From NCBI GenBank assembly GCA_017616445.1, contig JAFZYE010000031.1, positions 1 through 32,653 of the forward strand: a stretch of 32,653 bases of DNA, read 5' to 3'. Origin of the DNA: Bacteroidaceae bacterium. Its GTDB lineage: Bacteria; Bacteroidota; Bacteroidia; Bacteroidales; Bacteroidaceae. The notes under the pieces were generated by a model. It searched no databases, was not told the DNA's origin, and saw nothing but the letters and a program-made list of their open reading frames with translations. Below, one piece after another: positions 25,255-32,440 of the stretch. Within the stretch, counting starts at the first letter, position 1; every line of letters begins with the position of its first letter. The position numbers and the translations under genes were made by a program.

Positions 25255-25368
25255 AGATGACATAACCTGTAAGGGTGCAGAGGTCGCTCGAAGTGGGCAC
25301 GGGAAGTTCACTTTCCGATGAACACATCGGGCGAATTCTGCAAAGCGACCAAAGGTTGCTTGTCATCT
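25255..25368. repeat. 114-base imperfect palindrome (cruciform or structured RNA)
   Basis: Ends AGATGACA and TGTCATCT are exact inverted repeats. Inside, AACCT pairs with AGGTT, GGTCGCT (25282-25288) with AGCGACC (25344-25350), and the centre forms CGGGAAG-TTCA-CTTTCCG. TGCAGA and TCTGCA could make an alternative pairing. It resembles no RNA class I can name. Confidence 0.55.
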
Positions 25369-25528
25369 GAAAGGTATTTTTAATATTTTTTTCTCTTTAG
25401 AGCTTTTTTATTTATCTGACATCACAGGATTTCACCAGTCACACCTTTTTCTTTTTTTAGCTATAAATAGTAAATTGGAACGGGCTAAATCGTAAATATT
25501 TGGTCTTTTTCCTTATTTTTCGCAATTT

Positions 25529-25562
25529 TGGCATGCTTTTTGAAATAAATTATGTAATTTTG
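25529..25562 (+). promoter_or_regulatory. Promoter region of the sigma54 activator
   Basis: A -7 box TAATTTTG lies at 25555-25562 without a good -33. Just upstream, TGGCATG-CTTT-TTGA (25529-25543) matches a sigma54 -24/-12 site in spacing, but the -12 GC is GA. A GGCAAAAGCC hairpin (25583-25592) lies before the start codon. Confidence 0.45.
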
Positions 25563-25613
25563 TCAGCTATTTCAAAAGGCAAAGGCAAAAGCCTTTAGCC
25601 ATCATCATGAATT

Positions 25614-26840
25614 ATGAACGAATCGAATCTACAAGCAATTAAACAACGGTATGGAATCGTGGGTAATGCACCAGAACTGAATCGAGCACTCGATATTGCA
25701 GTTCAGGTGGCACCTACCGACCTCAGCGTCCTGATTCAAGGCGAATCGGGTGTAGGAAAAGAGGTGATTCCAAGAATCATACACGATAAGTCTGCCCGCA
25801 AGCATCAGAAATACTTCGCCATCAACTGCGGATCTATTCCCGAAGGCACCATCGACAGCGAGCTGTTCGGCCACGAGAAAGGAGCGTTCACGGGAGCTGT
25901 AGGCGAACGTGAGGGTTATTTCGGAGCGGCCAACAAAGGCACCCTCTTCCTCGACGAAGTGGGCGAACTGCCCCTGAGTACCCAAGCCCGACTGCTCCGC
26001 GTGCTTGAGACAGGTGAATATATCCGTGTAGGCTCATCAGAGGTGAAGAAGACAGATGTGCGAATCATCGCAGCCACTAACGTGAATATTCAGAAAGCCA
26101 TCAGCGAAGGCAAATTCCGTGAGGACCTCTACTACCGTCTGGCTACCATTCCTATTAATATGCCGCCCCTGCGCGCACGAGGACGCGACATCGAGTTGCT
26201 GTTCCGCAAGTTCTCATCTGCATTTGCTGAGCGTTACATGCTCGACCCCATCGTGCTCACAGACGACGCGAAGATGCTGCTACAGAGTTATAAGTGGCCA
26301 GGAAATATCCGTCAGCTGAAAAACATCGCAGAGCAGATTTGCATCATCAGCCAGGAACGCAACATCACAGCCGAAGCTCTGGTGCAGTTTGGTATCACAG
26401 ACGACTCGAATACAGGCGGAGGACTCATCCTGGCCAATCAGGCCTCGCAAGGACAGCACACCTATGAGAACGAGCGAGAGTGGCTTGTGCATGCGCTGAC
26501 CAGCTTAGGCAAGGAGGTCAAGGAGTTGAAAGAGATGATCAACAATCAGCAGGTCATCCATCAACAACCAACCCACATCCTCCAGGAAGCCGAATACGCT
26601 GTCGCACCTGCATACGACCCCACTCCTGTGACACATATCAACATCCCGTCAGAGAACATCCAGAACGCGGTGGAATACGTTGAACCCACTCCTCGTTCGA
26701 TGAAAGAGGTGGAAGAGATACAAATCAAGGAAGCGCTGCAACGCAACCACTTCAACCGCAGCCGGACAGCGAAGGAACTGGGCATTAGCGAACGAACATT
26801 GTACAGAAGAATCAAAGACTATGGACTGGAAAAAGAATAG
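25614..26840 (+). CDS. Sigma54-interaction transcriptional activator without input domain
   Basis: A 408-residue AAA+ enhancer-binding protein that would activate sigma54 RNA polymerase by ATP hydrolysis. Walker A is GESGVGKE (43-50), the sigma54-contacting loop is GAFTGA (90-95) and Walker B is LFLDE (111-115). R-finger region FREDLYYRL follows. The C-terminus has a Fis-type HTH, NRSRTAKELGISERTLYRRI. A Gln-rich coiled-coil linker lies between. There is no N-terminal receiver, GAF or PAS domain, so control must come from elsewhere. It overlaps lptE by 20 bases, so it is read with envelope-assembly and secretion genes. Confidence 0.95.
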   Translation: MNESNLQAIKQRYGIVGNAPELNRALDIAVQVAPTDLSVLIQGESGVGKEVIPRIIHDKSARKHQKYFAINCGSIPEGTIDSELFGHEKGAFTGAVGEREGYFGAANKGTLFLDEVGELPLSTQARLLRVLETGEYIRVGSSEVKKTDVRIIAATNVNIQKAISEGKFREDLYYRLATIPINMPPLRARGRDIELLFRKFSSAFAERYMLDPIVLTDDAKMLLQSYKWPGNIRQLKNIAEQICIISQERNITAEALVQFGITDDSNTGGGLILANQASQGQHTYENEREWLVHALTSLGKEVKELKEMINNQQVIHQQPTHILQEAEYAVAPAYDPTPVTHINIPSENIQNAVEYVEPTPRSMKEVEEIQIKEALQRNHFNRSRTAKELGISERTLYRRIKDYGLEKE

Positions 26841-27342
26841 AATCATCATCACGCTCTGTCTGGTTTCGCTGGTCACACTCATTGCCTGCAAGGTCGAGTA
26901 TTCGTTCAATGGTGCCAGCATCAACTACAACGAAGTGAAAAGCATCTCGCTATCCAAATTTCCCATCCGCTGTGCCTATGTGTGGGCACCTATGGAAGGT
27001 ATGTTCTACAACAGCCTCAGCGATTCGTATGCCAAGAAAACCAAGTTGAAGGTGTTGAAGAAAAACGGCGACCTGCAGCTCACAGGCGAGATTACCGAAT
27101 ACAGCCAGACCAACAAATCCATCTCGTCCGACGGCTTCTCTGCCCAGACGCAGCTGAAGATGACGGTCAACGTCAGGTTCAAGAATACCAAAAAGCCAGA
27201 CAAAGACTTCGAACGGACTTTTTCTGCTGTCACTCAGTACGATTCCAAGCAACAGCTTAACTCCGTTCAAGAGCAGTTAGTGCAAGAGATGATTGACGAT
27301 ATTGTCGGTCAAATTTACAATGCAACCGTCGCAGATTGGTAG
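26821..27342 (+). CDS. lptE: LPS-assembly lipoprotein LptE
   Basis: A 173-residue lipoprotein; the signal sequence ends in the lipobox LIAC with Cys23 as the lipidated residue. The body (YSFNGASINYNEVKSISLSKF, then a beta-strand and helix region) matches the Bacteroidetes LptE domain, which plugs the LptD pore and helps place LPS in the outer membrane. The start overlaps the activator gene, implying coupling. Its presence with lpxACD shows a Gram-negative, LPS-making cell. Confidence 0.85.
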   Translation: MDWKKNRIIITLCLVSLVTLIACKVEYSFNGASINYNEVKSISLSKFPIRCAYVWAPMEGMFYNSLSDSYAKKTKLKVLKKNGDLQLTGEITEYSQTNKSISSDGFSAQTQLKMTVNVRFKNTKKPDKDFERTFSAVTQYDSKQQLNSVQEQLVQEMIDDIVGQIYNATVADW

Positions 27343-27388
27343 AAAAATCACAAATTGGCAGAAAAATCGCACAATATGCACAAAACGT

Positions 27389-27419
27389 TTTGCCATATCA
27401 GAAAAAAGTAATAACTTTG
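27389..27419 (+). promoter_or_regulatory. Promoter of secG, TTTG-N19-TAACTTTG
   Basis: TTTG (27389-27392) and TAACTTTG (27412-27419) are 19 bases apart. The leader to secG is about 55-60 bases, so secG can be transcribed apart from the activator-lptE unit. Confidence 0.85.
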
Positions 27420-27482
27420 CAACTCGTTTGTGATAACATCACATTGATTCGTAATATTCAAAATTCAAAATAACAAAAGAAA

Positions 27483-27866
27483 ATGTACACTTTAATTATC
27501 GTACTCGTGATTCTCGCAGCAATTCTCATGTGCGGAATCGTATTGATTCAAGAGTCAAAGGGAGGAGGTCTCGCATCAGGCTTCTCTTCATCAAACCAGA
27601 TTATGGGTGTCCGCAAGACCACGGACTTCCTCGAGAAGGCCACATGGGGACTGGCTATCATCATGGTCGTACTCAGCGTTGTATCTATGGCATTCGTAAC
27701 CAGAACAACAGCTGAAGAGCAGCCACTCACAGCTCCTATCACTACCCAGACTGACGCCAACAACGTGCAGTCATTCCCTGCAGCTACTCAGCAGGCACCA
27801 GCACAAAACACATCTAATGATGCTCAGGCTCCTGCCGAAACTCCAGCTCCCGCTACAGAAGAATAA
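27483..27866 (+). CDS. secG: Preprotein translocase subunit SecG
   Basis: A 127-residue membrane protein with two helices and the family motif SKGGGLASGF...SNQIMGVRKTTDFLEKATW, which together identify SecG of the SecYEG channel. The C-terminus is a long low-complexity tail rich in Ala, Thr, Pro and Gln (about residues 85-127), probably periplasmic or disordered. Confidence 0.95.
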   Translation: MYTLIIVLVILAAILMCGIVLIQESKGGGLASGFSSSNQIMGVRKTTDFLEKATWGLAIIMVVLSVVSMAFVTRTTAEEQPLTAPITTQTDANNVQSFPAATQQAPAQNTSNDAQAPAETPAPATEE

Positions 27867-27892
27867 GTCGTAACCCCTAAATCTGTCATAAG

Positions 27893-28417
27893 ATGAAAAG
27901 GGTACGATGTCCGAAATGTGACACCTTCATTGTATTCGACGAAACAAAATACAATGAAGGTCAGTCACTTGTTTTTGTTTGTCCCGGGTGCAAGAAGGAG
28001 TTCAAGATCCGCATGGGCAAGTCGAAGATGACGAACATTCACGAGGAACGCCAGATTGACGAAAACGCCTATAGTCAGGACTACGGCAGCATCATCGTCG
28101 TGGAGAACAAGTTCGCCTTTAAGCAGATCATACCGCTCGAACTGGGCGATAACGAGTTCGGACGATACCTCAAAGGGACCAACATCAACAAACCCATCGA
28201 GACAAGCGATCCCAGCATCGACACCTTCCATTGTGTCATACGAGTGGAACAAAACGCACGCGGACAGCTCAGATACATCCTGCGCGATGCGCCCAGCGAC
28301 ACAGGAACGTTCTACATGAACCAAATCCTGAAAGATTCGGACCGCATCAATCTGGAAGACGGAGCCATCATCACCATTGGGGCCACTACCCTCATCCTGA
28401 GAGCCGCGCAGAGCTGA
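27893..28417 (+). CDS. Zinc-ribbon and FHA domain protein
   Basis: A 174-residue protein. The N-terminus carries two CxxC pairs, CPKC and CPGC (residues 6-9 and 30-33), forming a zinc ribbon of the MJ0042 type. The rest is an FHA domain: GDNEFGRYLKG, SDPSIDTFHCVIRV and NLEDGAIITIGATTLIL. FHA domains read phosphothreonine, so it may take part in Ser/Thr kinase signalling. No kinase lies in the window. It follows secG by 26 bases, so co-transcription is likely. Confidence 0.85.
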   Translation: MKRVRCPKCDTFIVFDETKYNEGQSLVFVCPGCKKEFKIRMGKSKMTNIHEERQIDENAYSQDYGSIIVVENKFAFKQIIPLELGDNEFGRYLKGTNINKPIETSDPSIDTFHCVIRVEQNARGQLRYILRDAPSDTGTFYMNQILKDSDRINLEDGAIITIGATTLILRAAQS

Positions 28418-28459
28418 CCCACCCTACCCTCGCATCAGTTAACTGAAAACTAAAAAGAC

Positions 28460-29392
28460 ATGAACGACCCATTCGATACGATGCTATCACAAATCATACA
28501 GACATCGAACCCCAGCGTGTTCTTCAACTCATTCCAGAAGGACTACCACTGCTTCGATAATCTGCAGATGCGGAACGATCCGAAGATCAATCCGTTCAGC
28601 ACCGTTTACAACGAAAACTTCCATTTCGTCATCAGCGTGCAACACGGAACGATGAACCTCATCATCAACGGGCAAGAAGTCAAACTCAAGTCGAACGACT
28701 TCCTGCTGATTATGCCGTTCACCAAGATTGAGGTACTCACCTCCTTCTGCAGCTGTTTCTGTTGTGCCATCACCAACTACATCGCGCTCGACCTCTACAA
28801 CATGATTGGGATGCCCGACAACATCAGCGAGAACTGCTACACGTTCCATCACTATCATTTCCATCCCCAACAGACAGAGATGTTGCTGAACGACTATATG
28901 CGCCTCAAGGCCATCACCCTTCGTCAGTCAACACCGCTGCATGAGGAAATGCTGAAATCAGCTATCGGCATCTTCTTGTCCCACATGTTCTCGTTCCTGG
29001 CTGTAACCAACAAGATTGAATACAAGTCACCCTTATTCCTTCGTCAGGTGTTCGACAAATTCCTCCTTGCCCTCAGCCAGCACTATGCCACAGAGCGCAA
29101 AGTGGAGTTCTACGCCAAACTGCTCGACGTGCCTCCCAAACACATCACGGCGGCTACCAACCGCTATGCTGAGAAGACGGCATCGAGAGTCATCAACGAG
29201 TACGTCATCTTCAAAATCAAGGCCGTACTCTACAACAACCAACTCAGCGTGAAGGCTGTGAGCGACATGTTCAACTTCCCAAGTCAGAGTTTCTTTGGCC
29301 GCTATTTCAAACGTGTCACAGGCTATTCTCCTGCACGATTCATGAGCAGACATAGTAAGAAACTGTCGAAACAAACCCCATTCATGCCATGA
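28460..29392 (+). CDS. AraC-family transcriptional regulator, first of a tandem pair
   Basis: A 310-residue protein. An N-terminal cupin-like sensor region (VISVQHGTMNLIINGQEVKLKSNDFLLIMPF) is followed by a C-terminal AraC HTH, with the second helix-turn-helix signature SFFGRYFKRVTGYSPARF. The Cys-rich stretch FCSCFCC (about residues 95-101) is unusual and may bind metal or respond to redox. It overlaps its tandem paralogue by ATGA (29389-29392). Confidence 0.88.
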   Translation: MNDPFDTMLSQIIQTSNPSVFFNSFQKDYHCFDNLQMRNDPKINPFSTVYNENFHFVISVQHGTMNLIINGQEVKLKSNDFLLIMPFTKIEVLTSFCSCFCCAITNYIALDLYNMIGMPDNISENCYTFHHYHFHPQQTEMLLNDYMRLKAITLRQSTPLHEEMLKSAIGIFLSHMFSFLAVTNKIEYKSPLFLRQVFDKFLLALSQHYATERKVEFYAKLLDVPPKHITAATNRYAEKTASRVINEYVIFKIKAVLYNNQLSVKAVSDMFNFPSQSFFGRYFKRVTGYSPARFMSRHSKKLSKQTPFMP

Positions 29393-30309
29393 AAAGAAAT
29401 CCGACCAACCGATATATCGAAGACACAATGGCCCGAATCGGGAACATTGTACGATACACAGCCCAGTACAACGACTATGTGGTGCTCTACGACAATCTGT
29501 ACAATCGTACACGACTGTCCGACATCTATGCACCCGACAAGACCTACCTCATGGGCGATTTCACCTGCCTGTGGATTCATCAGGGGCAAGCCGTCATCAC
29601 CATCAACGGGAAGAATCAGACCATGAACCGCAAGTCCATCGTCATCATCCCGATGCAGGCAGCCTTCAAGGTGCAGCATGTAGCGCCCGACACACGCTTT
29701 TCGTTCATCCGCTACTCCGAAACGGCCATCATCCAAAGCATCAAGGACCTTGGACTCTACATGAACCGTTTCCTGCCCGGCCAGTTCGACGTGAACGACC
29801 TCTCAGGCGATACGTTCAAGGAGATTGCCAACCTCTACGACGACTTCCGTCAGGGGCTTGACCACAAAGAGCTGAAATACCTCAACATCTATGCTCGCAG
29901 CTTCTGCGACCTCATTCTGGTGTTCCTGCTCAACACCTTCAGCATCGACACCAAGATCAAGGGAAAGGCCATCTCACGTCAGGAGAACGTCTATCGGCAG
30001 TTCATCGACCTGCTCAACATCTACGCCACCCGTGAGCGCGAGGTGCAGTTCTATGCCGACCAGCTCGGCATCTCCCCCAAGTATCTCTCGACCGTCACCC
30101 AGACCTACAGCGGCAAGAATGCCAGCGAATGGATTGCCGACTATGTTGTGGGACTGGCCATCGAGATGATGCGCGAGAAACGCTGTAAGATTCAGGACAT
30201 CAGCGCCAACCTCAATTTCCCCACCCAGAGCTTCTTCGGGCGCTATTTCAAGCGCACTACCGGCATGTCGCCGAAACAATACACGTCGAAATACTTCGAC
30301 AAAGATTAA
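29389..30309 (+). CDS. AraC-family transcriptional regulator, second of a tandem pair
   Basis: A 306-residue paralogue of the preceding gene. It has the same cupin-like sensor (TCLWIHQGQAVITINGKNQTMNRKSIVIIPM) and the AraC signature SFFGRYFKRTTGMSPKQY. The Cys-rich stretch of the first copy is absent. Translational coupling through ATGA suggests equal amounts and perhaps heterodimers. No obvious target lies beside the pair except nhaA downstream, which begins 90 bases later. Confidence 0.88.
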   Translation: MKRNPTNRYIEDTMARIGNIVRYTAQYNDYVVLYDNLYNRTRLSDIYAPDKTYLMGDFTCLWIHQGQAVITINGKNQTMNRKSIVIIPMQAAFKVQHVAPDTRFSFIRYSETAIIQSIKDLGLYMNRFLPGQFDVNDLSGDTFKEIANLYDDFRQGLDHKELKYLNIYARSFCDLILVFLLNTFSIDTKIKGKAISRQENVYRQFIDLLNIYATREREVQFYADQLGISPKYLSTVTQTYSGKNASEWIADYVVGLAIEMMREKRCKIQDISANLNFPTQSFFGRYFKRTTGMSPKQYTSKYFDKD

Positions 30310-30312
30310 CGG

Positions 30313-30347
30313 GGAGTTAGGAGTTAGGAGTTAGAAGTTAGGAGTTA
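30313..30347. repeat. GGAGTTA heptad array
   Basis: Five exact units, GGAGTTA three times, GAAGTTA and GGAGTTA, starting three bases after the second AraC stop. A looser AT-rich run follows up to the nhaA start. Confidence 0.8.
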
Positions 30348-30399
30348 GACTTCAATTTTTCAATTTTAAAATATTAAAATATTACATTGTATTCTTGCC

Positions 30400-31833
30400 A
30401 TGAGACTCATTCCAACCTATAAATGGGCAAAGAACGTGAGAGCCGTGCGACTCACCAACCAAAGTTTCACACGCAAACCCTGGGCATCAGGACTCATACT
30501 CATTGTATGCGTCATCATTGCCATGCTGTTGGCCAACCTGCCATTCACACGCGGGCTCTATCACAATCTGCTCAACACCAGCCTTTCGATGAGCATCCAA
30601 AGCCCAACGCTGGTTGATGGGTCACATGTCATCGACTGGGTATTCCCAAAGGGCATGACTGTCGAGAAGTTCATCAACGACATCCTCATGGTCATCTTCT
30701 TCTTCACCGTCGGACTCGAAATCAAGCGTGAAGTCAGCTGTGGCGAGCTCTCCAGCCCCAAGAAAGCCATGATGCCAGTCATCGCAGCAGCAGGCGGAAT
30801 GCTCATGCCAGCCATCATCTACGCCCTCTTCAACCACGGTACCGATGCCGTGAGCGGATGGGGAATCCCCACAGCCACCGATATCGCCTTCGCAGTAGGC
30901 ATCATGTCCATCCTGGGCGACCGAGTGCCCATCTCACTCAAGGTATTCCTCACAGCCCTCGCCATCGCCGACGACCTGGGAGCCATCCTTGTGGTAGCCT
31001 TCTTCTATGGCGGACAAATCAACATCGCCCTGCTCGCCATCGCCCTCTTACTGCTGGCAGCCATCTACATCATGAACAGGATGGGCGAGACACGCATGAT
31101 GTTCTACCTCATCCCAGCCATCGCCGTCTGGTTCCTGTTCTACTATGCAGGCATCCACGCCACCATGTCAGGCGTTGTGATGGCCTTCATGATACCGATG
31201 AAAGCTCGCTACTCACGAGCCTACCTCACTCATAAGAACCGTGAATACGAACGCCGTCTCTTCGAGTATGAGAACTACGACGATGTTGAAGGAGAGACCA
31301 CCGAAGAGTTTCCGAACGACCTGCAACGCCACTGCCTGCGTCGCATGAGTTCCATCAGCAATAACACCATGGGCATGTCCTACCGATTGGAACATGCACT
31401 CAATCCATGGGTCAACTTCTGCATCATGCCCATCTTCGCACTCGCCAATGCAGGCGTAGAGATACCCGACCTCAGCTATTTCAACATCTTCCAGTGGACA
31501 CCAGAGTTGGGAAGTGTAGGAATGGGCGTGTTCTTCGGACTTCTGCTCGGAAAACCCATCGGCATCACCCTTGCCAGCTTCCTTGCCATCAAGTGCAAGG
31601 TAGGCGAGATGCCCAAACGTGCCACATGGCCCATGCTCTTTGCCGTAGCATGTCTGGGAGGTATCGGATTCACCATGAGCATCTTTGTCGACACCCTCTC
31701 CTTTGGAGCCTATCCCGACATCTGTGAGCACCTGCGTGCAAGCGGCAAGATAGCCGTCCTGCTCGGCTCCCTCTGTTCAGGCATCATGGGCAGCATCCTC
31801 ATCCATCTCTTCCACAAGCTGAAAGCAGATTGA
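30400..31833 (+). CDS. nhaA: Na+/H+ antiporter NhaA
   Basis: A 477-residue inner-membrane antiporter that expels Na+ in exchange for protons. ATDIAFAVGIMSILGDRVP and FLTALAIADDLGAILVVAFFYGG carry the paired Asp (AxxDD) of the ion-binding site. GIGFTMSIFVDTLSF is a later family motif. The protein is longer than the E. coli enzyme (388 residues) because of an acidic cytoplasmic insertion (EYERRLFEYENYDDVEGETTEEFPNDLQ; key part YENYDDVEGETTEEF). It follows the AraC pair on the same strand. Confidence 0.96.
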   Translation: MRLIPTYKWAKNVRAVRLTNQSFTRKPWASGLILIVCVIIAMLLANLPFTRGLYHNLLNTSLSMSIQSPTLVDGSHVIDWVFPKGMTVEKFINDILMVIFFFTVGLEIKREVSCGELSSPKKAMMPVIAAAGGMLMPAIIYALFNHGTDAVSGWGIPTATDIAFAVGIMSILGDRVPISLKVFLTALAIADDLGAILVVAFFYGGQINIALLAIALLLLAAIYIMNRMGETRMMFYLIPAIAVWFLFYYAGIHATMSGVVMAFMIPMKARYSRAYLTHKNREYERRLFEYENYDDVEGETTEEFPNDLQRHCLRRMSSISNNTMGMSYRLEHALNPWVNFCIMPIFALANAGVEIPDLSYFNIFQWTPELGSVGMGVFFGLLLGKPIGITLASFLAIKCKVGEMPKRATWPMLFAVACLGGIGFTMSIFVDTLSFGAYPDICEHLRASGKIAVLLGSLCSGIMGSILIHLFHKLKAD

Positions 31834-31878
31834 GACTTTAGACGCTAGACGCTAGACTGCGCCCTACCCTTTTTGCAC

Positions 31879-31966
31879 CCTCGCGAGGCTGCACGTGTTC
31901 CCTCGCGAGCCTGCAAGTGTTGCCTCGTGAGACTGCAAGTTTTCCCTCGTGTAGTGTCAATCTGAG
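31879..31966. repeat. Four imperfect 22-base tandem units
   Basis: CCTCGCGAG, CCTCGCGAG, CCTCGTGAG and CCTCGTGTA recur at 31879, 31901, 31923 and 31945, exactly 22 bases apart, with CTGCAAGTG-like sequence between. The units decay from left to right. Confidence 0.75.
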
Positions 31967-32002
31967 AATCACCAGTCGTCAGCTATAAATATGCCACACA
32001 GA

Positions 32003-32030
32003 GACTTTAGACTTTAGACGCTAGACTTTA
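32003..32030. repeat. GACTTTA heptad array
   Basis: Four units GACTTTA, GACTTTA, GACGCTA, GACTTTA. The same units occur at 31834-31854 and, in another phase, at 23427-23461. Confidence 0.75.
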
Positions 32031-32095
32031 GAAGAGAAAATATTTAAAAATTATGCGTTCTCAATTAAAGTTAGTAAGCATCAGCAGTCATTTGT

Positions 32096-32131
32096 CTGTA
32101 ACTCCTGCAACTCCTGTAACTCCTGAACTCC
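32096..32131. repeat. CTGTAACTC nonamer repeat
   Basis: Units CTGTAACTC, CTGCAACTC, CTGTAACTC and CTGAACTCC, each nine bases. The unit core is close to the complement of GGAGTTA at 30313-30347. Confidence 0.65.
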
Positions 32132-32276
32132 TTTCAAAGTGAACACCCACTTTTTGATATTTTTGTCTCTTTTTCTCCGAAGGACTTTTTTATCATTAAA
32201 CTAAACACAGGATTTTACCAGTAATCCAGTTTAGTTCATAAATTCGTAAGTTACTCCAGAAATAGATTTCAACTCT

Positions 32277-32355
32277 TTCCTCCCCCCTGGAGGAGTTAGA
32301 AGGGGCTCCTCTTTTTGTTACCCTTAAGGGAAAATTTTGTTTCCCCTAGGGGCTG
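32277..32355. repeat. Cluster of palindromic-element relatives
   Basis: TTTCCTCCCCCCTGGAGGAG followed by TTAGAAGGGGCTCC matches the family element. TTACCCTTAAGGGA (32318-32331) and TTTCCCCTAGGGGCTGC (32339-32355) are short palindromes of the same style. Confidence 0.55.
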
Positions 32356-32419
32356 CAAATTTTACTCTTGCTTTCTACAAAATAAAGACAAAGAATACGA
32401 TTAGTCAATCCACGAACCA

Positions 32420-32440
32420 TTTAACAATTCGATTGTTAAA
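32420..32440. repeat. Perfect 9-bp inverted repeat
   Basis: TTTAACAAT and ATTGTTAAA flank TCG. It could be a regulator site or a small hairpin for a gene beyond the window. Confidence 0.6.

Larger units (their letters stand above)
24865..25613. other. Structured non-coding spacer before the sigma54 activator
   Basis: About 750 bases with no credible gene. It holds a GATGC/GCATC hairpin (about 24955-24969), a nested hairpin (24983-25023), a CTTAGC/GCTAAG hairpin (25027-25049), a heptad array (25093-25141), an inverted repeat (25176-25249) and a 114-base imperfect palindrome (25255-25368). Near the left edge (24887-24905) and right edge (25420-25437) are inverted copies of an ACCAGTaGAAACCTGTG-like motif. 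Parts recur at 32033-32228. Confidence 0.6.

Noticed and set aside
25255-25368. tmRNA, 6S RNA, SRP RNA or RNase P RNA
   Set aside because: No tag-peptide frame, no conserved RNase P or SRP motifs and no 6S-like open bubble can be seen.
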